Source: Thiotrichaceae bacterium (GTDB lineage: Bacteria; Pseudomonadota; Gammaproteobacteria; Thiotrichales; Thiotrichaceae). Taken from it: DNA of 6,489 bases. The position numbers were made by a program, and so were the translations under genes. Under the pieces are notes generated by a model. It saw only the letters and a list, made by a program, of their open reading frames with translations. It was not told the origin of the DNA and did not search any database. Location of the stretch: assembly GCA_027008885.1 (NCBI GenBank), contig JALVDQ010000487.1, positions 1-6,489 of the forward strand. Reading direction: 5' to 3'. Below are positions 1 to 6,290 of this stretch, piece by piece. Position 1 is the first letter of the stretch. Each line of letters opens with the position of its first letter.

Positions 1-7
1 GCACCAT

Positions 8-46
8 GCCACTGGCGTCCATTCCCTGCAAAGGGCGCCTAGTGGC
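8..46. repeat. Imperfect hairpin overlapping the stop codon of the oxidoreductase gene
   Basis: GCCACTGGCG (8-17) pairs with CGCCTAGTGGC (36-46) with a single bulged T at 40. Inside it, CCCT (24-27) pairs with AGGG (32-35) across a GCAA loop. On the minus strand the TAG stop (48-46) of the oxidoreductase gene starts at the base of this stem. It could act as a transcription terminator or 3' mRNA stabiliser, or be a REP-like palindrome. No U-tract is visible before the window ends, so a classical Rho-independent terminator is not shown. Confidence 0.5.
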
Positions 47-846
47 TAACCGCTTTCTGACTCGCTGTACCCATCAATACAATGTTGTTGGAGTACTAGT
101 ATTGGTAATTTCAAGCCGGCTTCATCTGCAATAGCCAAAACCCGTTGCAAGCGTGCCGGGGCAGAGCGACCCATGCAGCCATGCTCAGGATCTCCTTCAA
201 AAGCAACTAGCATGGCTCGGGTTAATGCATCATGATCAATTTTCTTAGCCACTAAATACTCCTGAACCTGTTGGATTTCTGCCAGTATTTTTTCAACAAA
301 ATCCTGATGCTTTGCCCATAGCTCACCGACTGTTCCGCCGTATTTTAAGCCTGCAATATTACTTGTCAGGATATAATAATTTTTACGCAGCAGCTCAAAA
401 ACCAGTTGTTCATAATCCGTTAGAATTTCAGTGGGAATATCCAGCTCAGCGAGTGCTTCAGCCAGAAGCTTCGCGTGTTGACCATATATCGGTGAAGGCA
501 CGACTACTTTCACATCTTGCCCTTTTTTCTTTTCAAACCAGACTGAAATAACCGTTGGTTGCAGATCAAACGCTTGCCAGTCTTTAGGTAACAATTCATT
601 TTGAATTAAAATCAGGCGATCTTTCCACACTCCTGGCATGTTTTCCAATACTTCAGGCAAGGCAGTTTCTCCCACGGCAACGATGACTGCTTCTGCCTGG
701 GGGGTTAGTTCCGCCTGTAGAGACAGATCCATATTGCGAGTTACAGGAATCACCGGACGCCCTGTGCGTAAAAATCCTCGCGCCATTACCGAGCCAATTT
801 CACCAATTCCGACAATAACAACAGGTGCTTTTTGTTTCTTATTCAT
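46..846 (-). CDS. Rossmann-fold NAD(P)-dependent oxidoreductase, ketopantoate-reductase-like
   Basis: This 266-residue protein opens with a dinucleotide-binding fold. VVIVGIGEIGSVMARGF holds the GxGxxG loop at residues 13-18, and the basic stretch PVTRN follows the second strand. QNELLP (82-87) sits where ketopantoate reductases have their conserved QNG loop. The helical second half contains LLRKNYYILTSN (152-163), which resembles the Lys/Asn segment at the PanE/ApbA active site. The last part (GDPEHGCMGRSAP) does not match the PanE signature well, so I infer only a related cytosolic reductase of unknown substrate. I chose the ATG at 846 because AAGGA (862-858) lies 11 nt upstream. The in-frame ATG at 858 has its purines directly abutting it, and further upstream extension would run into the divergent gene. 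The gene is divergent from the DUF1015 gene with 52 bp between starts. Its stop codon is inside a hairpin. Confidence 0.8.
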   Translation of the reverse strand: MNKKQKAPVVIVGIGEIGSVMARGFLRTGRPVIPVTRNMDLSLQAELTPQAEAVIVAVGETALPEVLENMPGVWKDRLILIQNELLPKDWQAFDLQPTVISVWFEKKKGQDVKVVVPSPIYGQHAKLLAEALAELDIPTEILTDYEQLVFELLRKNYYILTSNIAGLKYGGTVGELWAKHQDFVEKILAEIQQVQEYLVAKKIDHDALTRAMLVAFEGDPEHGCMGRSAPARLQRVLAIADEAGLKLPILVLQQHCIDGYSESESG

Positions 847-854
847 AATATAAT
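826..854 (+). promoter_or_regulatory. Candidate promoter for the DUF1015 gene
   Basis: A perfect -10 hexamer TATAAT lies at 849-854 on the plus strand, giving a predicted transcript start near 861 and a leader of about 38 nt. The hexamer 17 nt upstream, TGCTTT (826-831), is a poor -35 box. The site overlaps the first codons of the divergent oxidoreductase gene, so initiation here could interfere with that gene. The region is AT-rich, so a chance match is possible. Confidence 0.35.
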
Positions 855-898
855 CCATCCTTTTCTTTCTTAAACCTTTATTGCATCCCGGAGAAAGC

Positions 899-2230
899 AT
901 GAATTTTGACAAAATTGGATTACAAGTTCCAGAAGTATTACTGCCTGACAACACGGTTGATCTGAGTAAATGGTCTGTTGTCGCCTGTGATCAGTACACA
1001 TCACAACTGGATTATTGGAATAAGGTAAAAGATTTTGTCGCTGATGCCCCTTCAACGCTTAATGTGATTTTTCCTGAAGTGTATCTTGAGGACAGTGATG
1101 GCGATCAACGCATCGCCAATATTAACGCGACCATGCAAGATTATCTGGATAAAGACATTCTGAAATCACTTGCCAATAAAAGCCTGATTCTGGTAGATCG
1201 CAAAACCTCACAGGTTCCTTCCCGAAAGGGTCTGGTGGTAGCGCTCGACCTTGAGCATTATGATTTTAACAAAGGCTCGCAAACCCTGATCCGCGCAACC
1301 GAAGGCACCATTGTTGAGCGCCTGCCACCACGGGTAAAGGTGCGCCAGGATGCTGCCATTGAACTGCCGCATATTATGGTCTTGATTGATGACCCTGAGC
1401 GCACCGTGATTGAGCCGTTATTTGATCAAAACCCAGAGAAACTTTACGACTTTGAACTGATGATGGATAGCGGGCACATCAAGGGATACGCTATTGATAC
1501 GCCTGAACTAATCCAGCAAGCCACCGATGCGCTTGAAAAACTTGCTGACCCTGAAGTTTTTGCCAAAAAATACAATGCCAAAGATAAGGATGTTCTGCTT
1601 TACGCTATGGGTGATGGCAATCACTCACTGGCAACCGCCAAAGCTATCTGGGAGAAGATCAAAGAAGATGCGGATAGCTTTGATGCAGTAAAAGACAGTC
1701 CTGCCCGCTACGCACTGGTTGAACTGGTTAATATCCACGATGAAGGCTTACAGTTTGAGCCGATTCACCGTCTGGTTTTTGATGTAGAGCCAGAAAAATT
1801 ATTAGCTGCCCTGCAACAACACTTTGGCGAAAAGTGTCAAATTATTCGTTGTGATGATTATGCCGACACACTCAAAAAAGCCGAAGCTGCACAAACTGAC
1901 ACGACACATATGATTCCCTTTAATGATGCAAATAGCTATGGTTTTATTAAAATTGAACAACCACCTTTCACACTTGAACTGGCGACGCTGGAATCCTTCC
2001 TAAATGATTATCTTGAAGAGGTTAATGGCAAGGTAGACTTTATCCATGGCGAAGAAGTGATGTTTGAGCTAGGCGTTAAAGCTGGCAATATGGGCTTCTT
2101 CTTCCCCCCTATTTCCAAACACAGCCTGTTTAAAACCATTATTTTTGACGGCGCCTTACCCAGAAAAACATTCTCAATGGGTGAGGCAGATGAAAAGCGT
2201 TTTTATCTGGAGGCACGTCGTATCAAGTAA
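899..2230 (+). CDS. DUF1015-family protein of unknown function
   Basis: This 443-residue soluble protein spans the whole DUF1015 domain. Landmarks in order are ACDQYTSQLDYW (29-40), IRATEGTIVERLPPRVKVR (131-149), the conserved core GDGNHSLATAKA (238-249), EPIHRLVF (287-294), DFIHGEE (380-386), FFPPISKHSLF (401-411) and the C-terminal LPRKTFSMGEA...RFYLEARRI block. GDGNHS replaces the ADGHHR seen in many DUF1015 proteins, placing it in the branch I associate mostly with Firmicutes. I see no signal peptide or membrane segment. The family has no assigned reaction that I can state with confidence. I recall it often lying beside serA/serC in other genomes, but no serine gene is visible here. I chose ATG 899 because GGAGA (890-894) precedes it by 4 nt; the in-frame TTG at 881 has no such site. 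It converges with the transposase-like gene 12 bp downstream. Confidence 0.9.
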   Translation: MNFDKIGLQVPEVLLPDNTVDLSKWSVVACDQYTSQLDYWNKVKDFVADAPSTLNVIFPEVYLEDSDGDQRIANINATMQDYLDKDILKSLANKSLILVDRKTSQVPSRKGLVVALDLEHYDFNKGSQTLIRATEGTIVERLPPRVKVRQDAAIELPHIMVLIDDPERTVIEPLFDQNPEKLYDFELMMDSGHIKGYAIDTPELIQQATDALEKLADPEVFAKKYNAKDKDVLLYAMGDGNHSLATAKAIWEKIKEDADSFDAVKDSPARYALVELVNIHDEGLQFEPIHRLVFDVEPEKLLAALQQHFGEKCQIIRCDDYADTLKKAEAAQTDTTHMIPFNDANSYGFIKIEQPPFTLELATLESFLNDYLEEVNGKVDFIHGEEVMFELGVKAGNMGFFFPPISKHSLFKTIIFDGALPRKTFSMGEADEKRFYLEARRIK

Positions 2231-2242
2231 TGTACTCAGTTT

Positions 2243-2971
2243 TTACTTCTTGTCCTCATTGTTATTACGGGTATTGTCATCACGGGTATAGTTATCACGA
2301 AACGTATTGCCACAAAAACGGCAACGCGAAAAACTGATATTCGGTAACGAAGAGGCAACCTGGGAAGGTGCCAGTTTGATTACATTGTAACTTCCGCAAT
2401 TTGGACAGGACGACCCGGACGAGCTTTCCAGATTAAGTAAATCTACTTTTACATCACTCACCTTGTAGGCATTATAGTAGCTAAGTTTTACCGGCGGCAC
2501 ATCAGTATCTGTACTAGTTGTACTGGCGTCAGTGTTTGTTTTAAGCTCATCAAGCAGTGGTGGAAAACTGTTTTCCTGCTCCTTGATTAAACGCTGACAC
2601 TGTTTTCTAAACGGTTTTAATAAACCAATATCATCCAGCTTTGATCTGAATTCATTTAATAAAGCAAGCGAAGGGAGCTTGGGTTTAAATTCAGGATGAA
2701 TAAAACGAAACAGGTAAAATTGATTTCTTGTCCAGTTCAATAATGCCTCATCGCTGATACAAAGAAGTTCTTGCAAAGCAATCAGGCGAAGTATCGTTAA
2801 TTGCTCAGAGGCATTCATATTTAGCAGTTTTTTGGTCTTGAAAAAACTTTCAAATTTTGCCCACGGCAGATTACTTGAAAACAATAAAACCAAGCTAATA
2901 AAATATGGATCCGGAGCAACATAAGAATTTCCTTTTCCCACTTGTTCTACATGATAAAGATTCACGCACAT
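2243..2971 (-). CDS. IS5-type transposase N-terminal domain fused to a zinc ribbon (non-catalytic)
   Basis: This 242-residue protein has two recognisable parts. Residues about 58-130 (LRLIALQELLCISDEALLNW, then SLALLNEFRSKLDDIGL) follow the pattern of the IS5/IS1182-type transposase N-terminal domain (DUF772): LxxIxLQxLxxxSDxxL, then an LxxFRxxLxxxGL helix. Residues 187-225 form a zinc ribbon: CPNC (189-192), 24 residues, then CRFC (217-220). A Thr/Ser/Asp-rich linker (about 145-160) joins them, and the tail is acidic/Asn-rich with pentapeptide repeats. Nothing resembling the DDE catalytic domain follows or precedes it, and I found no flanking inverted repeats of an IS. I infer a domesticated, probably DNA-binding protein, or a relic that gained a zinc ribbon. 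AGGAG abuts the ATG at 2971 directly but stands 6 nt before the GTG at 2965, so either may be the start. The protein is alone on its transcript, 285 bp after the dihydroorotase gene. Confidence 0.8.
   Translation of the reverse strand: MCVNLYHVEQVGKGNSYVAPDPYFISLVLLFSSNLPWAKFESFFKTKKLLNMNASEQLTILRLIALQELLCISDEALLNWTRNQFYLFRFIHPEFKPKLPSLALLNEFRSKLDDIGLLKPFRKQCQRLIKEQENSFPPLLDELKTNTDASTTSTDTDVPPVKLSYYNAYKVSDVKVDLLNLESSSGSSCPNCGSYNVIKLAPSQVASSLPNISFSRCRFCGNTFRDNYTRDDNTRNNNEDKK
2262..2299. repeat. 15-bp tandem repeat in the 3' end of the zinc-ribbon gene
   Basis: Units TTATTACGGGTATTG (2262-2276) and TCATCACGGGTATAG (2277-2291) are followed by a partial third, TTATCACG (2292-2299). The period is 15 bp, a whole number of codons. 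It encodes the degenerate pentapeptide series DNYTR-DDNTR-NNNED at the C terminus of the zinc-ribbon protein. Such a repeat could expand or contract in frame by slippage. Confidence 0.7.
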
Positions 2972-2976
2972 CTCCT
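2972..2976 (-). promoter_or_regulatory. Ribosome binding site bearing on the start of the zinc-ribbon gene
   Basis: On the minus strand AGGAG (2976-2972) touches the ATG at 2971 with no spacer but lies 6 nt before the in-frame GTG at 2965, a normal spacing. The annotated start is the longer ATG form; the two products differ by two residues (Met-Cys). The later internal ATG at 2818 has no Shine-Dalgarno sequence and would remove the N-terminal 51 residues. Confidence 0.5.
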
Positions 2977-3188
2977 GATAAACTGAATAATCTCTACTCT
3001 TTGTGACTCATTGCACTTGAGAATAGTTTCAACGGGTACTCCAGCAGGACAGGATTCAAAAATACGACGAGTCCCTTCATGCAATCCAGATGATTAAGCT
3101 TCATAACTCATAAGAAAGAAGCTCTCTGCTTGCTGTATTAAGACTCCCAACCTGCCAGAGTGTGCTTATCATAGAATATGCAGGGGAA

Positions 3189-3252
3189 AACAGGATAGTA
3201 GTGTACGATATAGGAGAGTTTTAGCGGATAAGCGGTAATAAACAGGGTAGTA
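3189..3252. repeat. 12-nt direct repeat in the spacer after the dihydroorotase gene
   Basis: AACAGGATAGTA (3189-3200) and AACAGGGTAGTA (3241-3252) match at 11 of 12 positions with start points 52 bp apart. They lie in the 285-bp spacer 2972-3256. In that spacer I found no open frame of note, no convincing terminator for the operon and no clear promoter for the zinc-ribbon gene. The repeat could be a pair of protein-binding sites or a duplication scar; its function is unknown. Confidence 0.4.
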
Positions 3253-3256
3253 TATT

Positions 3257-4603
3257 TTAGGAATTTCTTTCACGATTAAACTCAACCCGTTTACCAATAC
3301 TGCCTTTACGGATTTTATTATTAATATAAACAAGCTGACCATTTACAATCGTGGCAAAAACACTGGAACGAAAAGGATAGGCATCAAAGGGGGTCCAGCC
3401 ACATTTGGAAATAACATCCTTGTTTTGCGCCGTTATGCCATTTTCAATATCAATAACGACAAAATCTGCCCAGTAACCTTCACGAATATAGCCACGATCT
3501 TTAATATCAAACAATTCAGCAACAGAATGACTGGTCTTGTCCACAATAAATTCAAGCGTAAAAATGCCATCCTGATAGTGTTCCAGTAACGATGGCATGA
3601 CATACTGCGCCAAAGGCAAACCCGAAGGTGCCTGAAAATAGTTACCCTGTTTTTCTTCCCAGGTATGAGGGGCATGGTCTGTTCCTATTACATCCAGACG
3701 ACCATCCATTAAACCCTGAAATAATCCAGCCCTGTCAACTTCTGATTTGATCGCCGGATTGCATTTTATAAGGGAGCCTTTCTCTGCATAATCTTTATCA
3801 GTAAAGGAAAGAAAATGGCAGCAAACCTCCGCAGTAATATTTTTTTCGGAAATTGGCAGGTCGGAGAACATCTCTGCTTCTTTCGCGGTTGATATATGCA
3901 GTACATGAAGTCTGGTGTTGTTTGCTTTTGCTAACTCCACAGCAAATGCAGATGACTTGTAACAAGCCTCTGCACTGCGTATTTCGGGATGCAACTCAAA
4001 CGGAATTTCATCGCCATAAATCTGTCTGTAATTTTCTTCGTTCTCAATAATCGTCGGCGTATCTTCACAATGTGTAGCGACGATAAGCGGCGCATGTTTG
4101 AACACGTCATTCAATGTTTCTTCATTATCAACCAGCATATTTCCGGTTGAAGCACCCATAAAAACTTTTAAACCACAACAAGCAAGCGGGTCAATCGCCT
4201 TTATAGCTTCGATATTGTCATTTGAAGTACCATGATAGAACGAGTAATTGGCGATTGATTTTTCAGCTGCCAGCGCCATCTTGTCTTCAAGAATCAAGCT
4301 GTCCAGCACATTGGGTATGGTATTTGGCATATCAAAATAGGTGGTGATTCCACCAGCGACAGCCGCCTGTGATTCAGTGTAAATATCGCCCTTTTGAGGC
4401 ATTCCCGGATCACGAAAATGAACCTGGTCATCTATCATGCCGGGCAGCAGGTATTTGCCCTTGAGATCCAGCACCTGTGTGACTTTCAGATTGGATAAAT
4501 CCTTTGCTATTTTATCAATCCGCCCATTCCTGACATAAATATCGGCTTCGCTTATTTGATTTTCATTTACCACTTTGGCATTCAGAATTAACAGTGTATC
4601 CAT
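3257..4603 (-). CDS. pyrC: Dihydroorotase, class I type with DDQVHFRDPG motif
   Basis: The enzyme converts N-carbamoyl-L-aspartate to L-dihydroorotate, the third step of pyrimidine synthesis, in the cytosol. At 448 residues it is full length for class I dihydroorotases. It has an amidohydrolase barrel with the metal-site series H62 and R64 in DDQVHFRDPG, DMPNT (91-95), the carboxylated-Lys candidate K146 (GLKVFMGASTGNML), H178 (THCED), H236 (LHVLHIS) and D309 (GTDHAPHTWEEK). The first His of the usual HxH pair is Gln60. I recall the DDQVHF form from the Bacteroidetes-type subfamily, so it is not by itself a sign of inactivity. GGAG lies 6 nt before the ATG. The gene starts 13 nt after folA stops and is last in the operon. 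A hydantoinase or allantoinase is a less likely reading. The symbol pyrC is by function; this is not the E. coli PyrC (class II) type. Confidence 0.92.
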   Translation of the reverse strand: MDTLLILNAKVVNENQISEADIYVRNGRIDKIAKDLSNLKVTQVLDLKGKYLLPGMIDDQVHFRDPGMPQKGDIYTESQAAVAGGITTYFDMPNTIPNVLDSLILEDKMALAAEKSIANYSFYHGTSNDNIEAIKAIDPLACCGLKVFMGASTGNMLVDNEETLNDVFKHAPLIVATHCEDTPTIIENEENYRQIYGDEIPFELHPEIRSAEACYKSSAFAVELAKANNTRLHVLHISTAKEAEMFSDLPISEKNITAEVCCHFLSFTDKDYAEKGSLIKCNPAIKSEVDRAGLFQGLMDGRLDVIGTDHAPHTWEEKQGNYFQAPSGLPLAQYVMPSLLEHYQDGIFTLEFIVDKTSHSVAELFDIKDRGYIREGYWADFVVIDIENGITAQNKDVISKCGWTPFDAYPFRSSVFATIVNGQLVYINNKIRKGSIGKRVEFNRERNS

Positions 4604-4616
4604 ACCTTTCTCCGGG

Positions 4617-5114
4617 TTAACGCAGCCGATCCAGTATCAAAAATGTATAAGGATAAGGATTTTTTTCATCAGCCTGATGCGTCATTTTCTGGACTTGTTT
4701 CCATTTATATTGAGTATAGTCAGGAAAAAAAGTATCACCCTCAAAATGCTGGTCAATTAATGTTAAATAGAGACGATCTGCCTGGTGAATAAATTTGTCG
4801 TATAAATGAGCACCACCTGTGATAAACACTTCTGCTGCCTGTTTTACATCAGCAGCTATTTTCAGGGCAGCTTGCAGGGAATCAACAACCACACAGCCAT
4901 CTATTTTTAGGTCTTTGTCACGACTGAGAATAATATTTTGCCGACCTGGCAAGGGTCTTCCAATCGAATCATAGGTCTTTCTGCCCATAATAACAGGGCT
5001 ACCCATTGTGGTTTTTTTAAAAAACTGCAAATCTGCTGGTAAATGCCATGGCATCTGATTATCTTTGCCGATTACACGGTTTTGACCCAAAGCTGCAATC
5101 ATGGAAAGTCTCAT
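4617..5114 (-). CDS. folA: Dihydrofolate reductase
   Basis: This NADPH-dependent enzyme reduces dihydrofolate to tetrahydrofolate, feeding thymidylate, purine and methionine synthesis. It is the target of trimethoprim. The 165 residues align end to end with E. coli FolA (159 residues). The Met20-loop region is NQMPWHLPADLQFFKK, with W23 and catalytic D28, the equivalent of E. coli Asp27. Other landmarks are F32, VIMGRKTYDSIG (41-52), RPLPGR with substrate-binding R58, the cofactor-binding ITGGAHLYD (98-106) and EGDTFFPDY (125-133). ATG 5114 fits the E. coli start to within one residue. No Shine-Dalgarno sequence precedes it, and the sspB stop lies only 11 nt upstream, so translation is probably coupled to sspB. 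An in-frame ATG at 5102 would cut into the first beta strand. The stop is 13 nt before the dihydroorotase start. Confidence 0.97.
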   Translation of the reverse strand: MRLSMIAALGQNRVIGKDNQMPWHLPADLQFFKKTTMGSPVIMGRKTYDSIGRPLPGRQNIILSRDKDLKIDGCVVVDSLQAALKIAADVKQAAEVFITGGAHLYDKFIHQADRLYLTLIDQHFEGDTFFPDYTQYKWKQVQKMTHQADEKNPYPYTFLILDRLR

Positions 5115-5125
5115 GGAGCGAGCAA

Positions 5126-5542
5126 CTACTTCACAACTTTAAGAAATGGTGGTTTTTCTTTTTTATTTTTTGCTGCACCATTCGACTTATTGCCTGGAGG
5201 ATTATCAGGCGGGGTATCATCAGAATCCTCCGCTTTAAATGTCAAGCCCTGATTATTTTCCCTGGCATATAAGGCGAGTACAGCCCCAATGGGCGAATAA
5301 ATCGTATAGGGCTTGCCGCCAAACCGTGTGCTAAAGCTTATGCCATCTTTATCAATTAATAATCCCTGTGTTGCCTCAGGGCTTATATTTAATATGATCT
5401 TACCATTTTCAACAAATTGTCGGGGAACTGTTACCTGAGGATTATCGGCAAAAAGAACAATATGCGGTGTACCGTTATTATCAAGAATCCAGTCGTAAAT
5501 CGCATTAAGCAGATAAGGCTTATTTGATGAAAATTGCTTCAT
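5126..5542 (-). CDS. sspB: Stringent starvation protein B, ClpXP adaptor
   Basis: SspB binds the ssrA tag on stalled-ribosome products and tethers them to the ClpXP protease. The folded domain is residues about 8-104: KPYLLNAIYDWILDNNGTPH matches the E. coli N terminus closely, followed by ILNISPEAT, FSTRFGGKP and SPIGAVLALYAREN. A flexible, charged and Pro-rich linker (about 105-130) leads to the ClpX-binding tail FLKVVK, equivalent to LRVVK in E. coli. At 138 residues it is shorter than the 165-residue E. coli protein, and the difference is almost all in the linker. AAGGTG lies about 9 nt before the ATG. The gene starts 13 nt after sspA ends and stops 11 nt before folA, the usual sspA-sspB pairing with an uncommon continuation. 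Confidence 0.97.
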   Translation of the reverse strand: MKQFSSNKPYLLNAIYDWILDNNGTPHIVLFADNPQVTVPRQFVENGKIILNISPEATQGLLIDKDGISFSTRFGGKPYTIYSPIGAVLALYARENNQGLTFKAEDSDDTPPDNPPGNKSNGAAKNKKEKPPFLKVVK

Positions 5543-5555
5543 TGAAAACTACACC

Positions 5556-6188
5556 TTATGGTCGAATTGACAGCTCAGTCTGGGTTAATGAGAGCTGAAA
5601 CAAATCACGCGAAAAAATACGATCCATATAATCATAAATTGGTTTTGCGTCACTACCGCCAGGAAGATCAATTCCGTATTTTGGCAAGCGCCACAAAATT
5701 GGTGCGATGGTGCAATCAATCAAAGAGAAATCATCACTCAAAAAGTAAGGTTTGATCGCAAAAACTTCTGCAGCAGACAAAATACTGTCTTTTAAAATGG
5801 TTCGGGCAGTATCCATGCGCTCCTGCTCACCACTTTCAAGATCGCTTACCAGAGACAACCAGTCTTTCTTGATACGAAACAATGTCAGACGGGTATGTGC
5901 CCGGGATACAGGATCAACCGGCATTAATGGTGGATGCGGAAAGCGCTCATCCAGATATTCCATAATAACATGCGAATCATAAAGAACCAGTTCTCTGTCA
6001 ACCAGTGTTGGAGCAGTATTATAAGGATTAAGATCAGCTAAATCTTCCGGCTTGTTATTTGGATCCATTTCCAGAATATCTGCCTGTATATCTTTTTCCG
6101 CCAGAACAATACGCACACTATGGCATAGCGGGCAATCAGGCAAGGTAAACAGGGTCATGACCGAACGACGATTCGCAACTGAACTCAT
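5556..6188 (-). CDS. sspA: Stringent starvation protein A, RNA-polymerase-associated GST-fold regulator
   Basis: SspA binds RNA polymerase holoenzyme and redirects transcription in stationary phase, acid stress and phage lytic growth. The 210 residues align end to end with E. coli SspA (212). They have a thioredoxin-like N-terminal half (ANRRSVMTLF, VRIVLAEKD, DLNPYNTAPTLVDREL, IMEYLDERFPHPPLMPVDP) and a helical C-terminal half (RIKKDW, KPYFLSDDFSLIDCTIAPILWRLP). The PHP surface pocket needed for function in E. coli is intact at 84-86. An unusual point is CPLC at residues 19-22, at the position of a GST/thioredoxin active site, where E. coli has no cysteines. AGGAG lies 6 nt before the ATG. 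It is first in the operon, with sspB 13 nt downstream. Its leader holds a candidate promoter and two interleaved inverted repeats. Confidence 0.97.
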   Translation of the reverse strand: MSSVANRRSVMTLFTLPDCPLCHSVRIVLAEKDIQADILEMDPNNKPEDLADLNPYNTAPTLVDRELVLYDSHVIMEYLDERFPHPPLMPVDPVSRAHTRLTLFRIKKDWLSLVSDLESGEQERMDTARTILKDSILSAAEVFAIKPYFLSDDFSLIDCTIAPILWRLPKYGIDLPGGSDAKPIYDYMDRIFSRDLFQLSLTQTELSIRP

Positions 6189-6200
6189 TAATTTCTCCTA

Positions 6201-6290
6201 CAATCTTGTTTATTAACTAAAAACGTAACTACTCAGCATGTCGTAATTGCTCAAGATTGCCCTTTATACAGAGGGTAAGCTGAAGTAGTT
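6201..6290 (-). promoter_or_regulatory. Interleaved inverted repeats in the sspA leader
   Basis: Pair A is CAATCTTG (6201-6208) with CAAGATTG (6252-6259), a perfect 8-bp match. Pair B is AACTACTCAGC (6227-6237) with GCTGAAGTAGTT (6279-6290), 11 pairs with one bulge. The pairs interlock, so both can form at once only as a pseudoknot; otherwise they compete. On the sspA transcript the last arm of pair A ends one base before the AGGAG ribosome site (6199-6195). If transcription begins near 6256, part of pair B lies in the promoter and could instead be an operator. Confidence 0.4.

Noticed and set aside
312..853. Two plus-strand open frames of 79 and 71 codons (312-551, 638-853)
   Set aside because: Both lie antisense within the well-supported oxidoreductase gene, have no recognisable domains and no clear ribosome sites.
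870..1055. Minus-strand open frame of 61 codons
   Set aside because: It is antisense to the start of the DUF1015 gene and its sequence resembles no family.
2231..2242. Shared bidirectional terminator between the convergent genes
   Set aside because: Only 12 bp separate the stops, and no GC-rich stem with a T-run is present there or just inside either gene.
2243..2971. Complete or recently active insertion sequence
   Set aside because: There is no DDE catalytic domain, no flanking terminal inverted repeats that I can see and no target duplication. The frame is intact with its own ribosome site.
3097..3123. AGCTTC/GAAGCT inverted repeat as terminator of the operon
   Set aside because: The stem is only 6 bp with a 15-nt loop and no U-tract, and it is over 130 bp past the dihydroorotase stop.
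3433..3675. Minus-strand open frame of 80 codons
   Set aside because: It is an out-of-frame reading inside the dihydroorotase gene, with no family match.
5043..5272. Plus-strand open frames with hydrophobic runs (5043-5252, 5048-5272)
   Set aside because: They are antisense to the folA start and sspB end. The hydrophobic run arises from the Lys-rich sspB tail read backwards, not from a real membrane protein.
5558..5982. Plus-strand open frames of 65 and 76 codons
   Set aside because: They are antisense to sspA, which aligns end to end with E. coli SspA.
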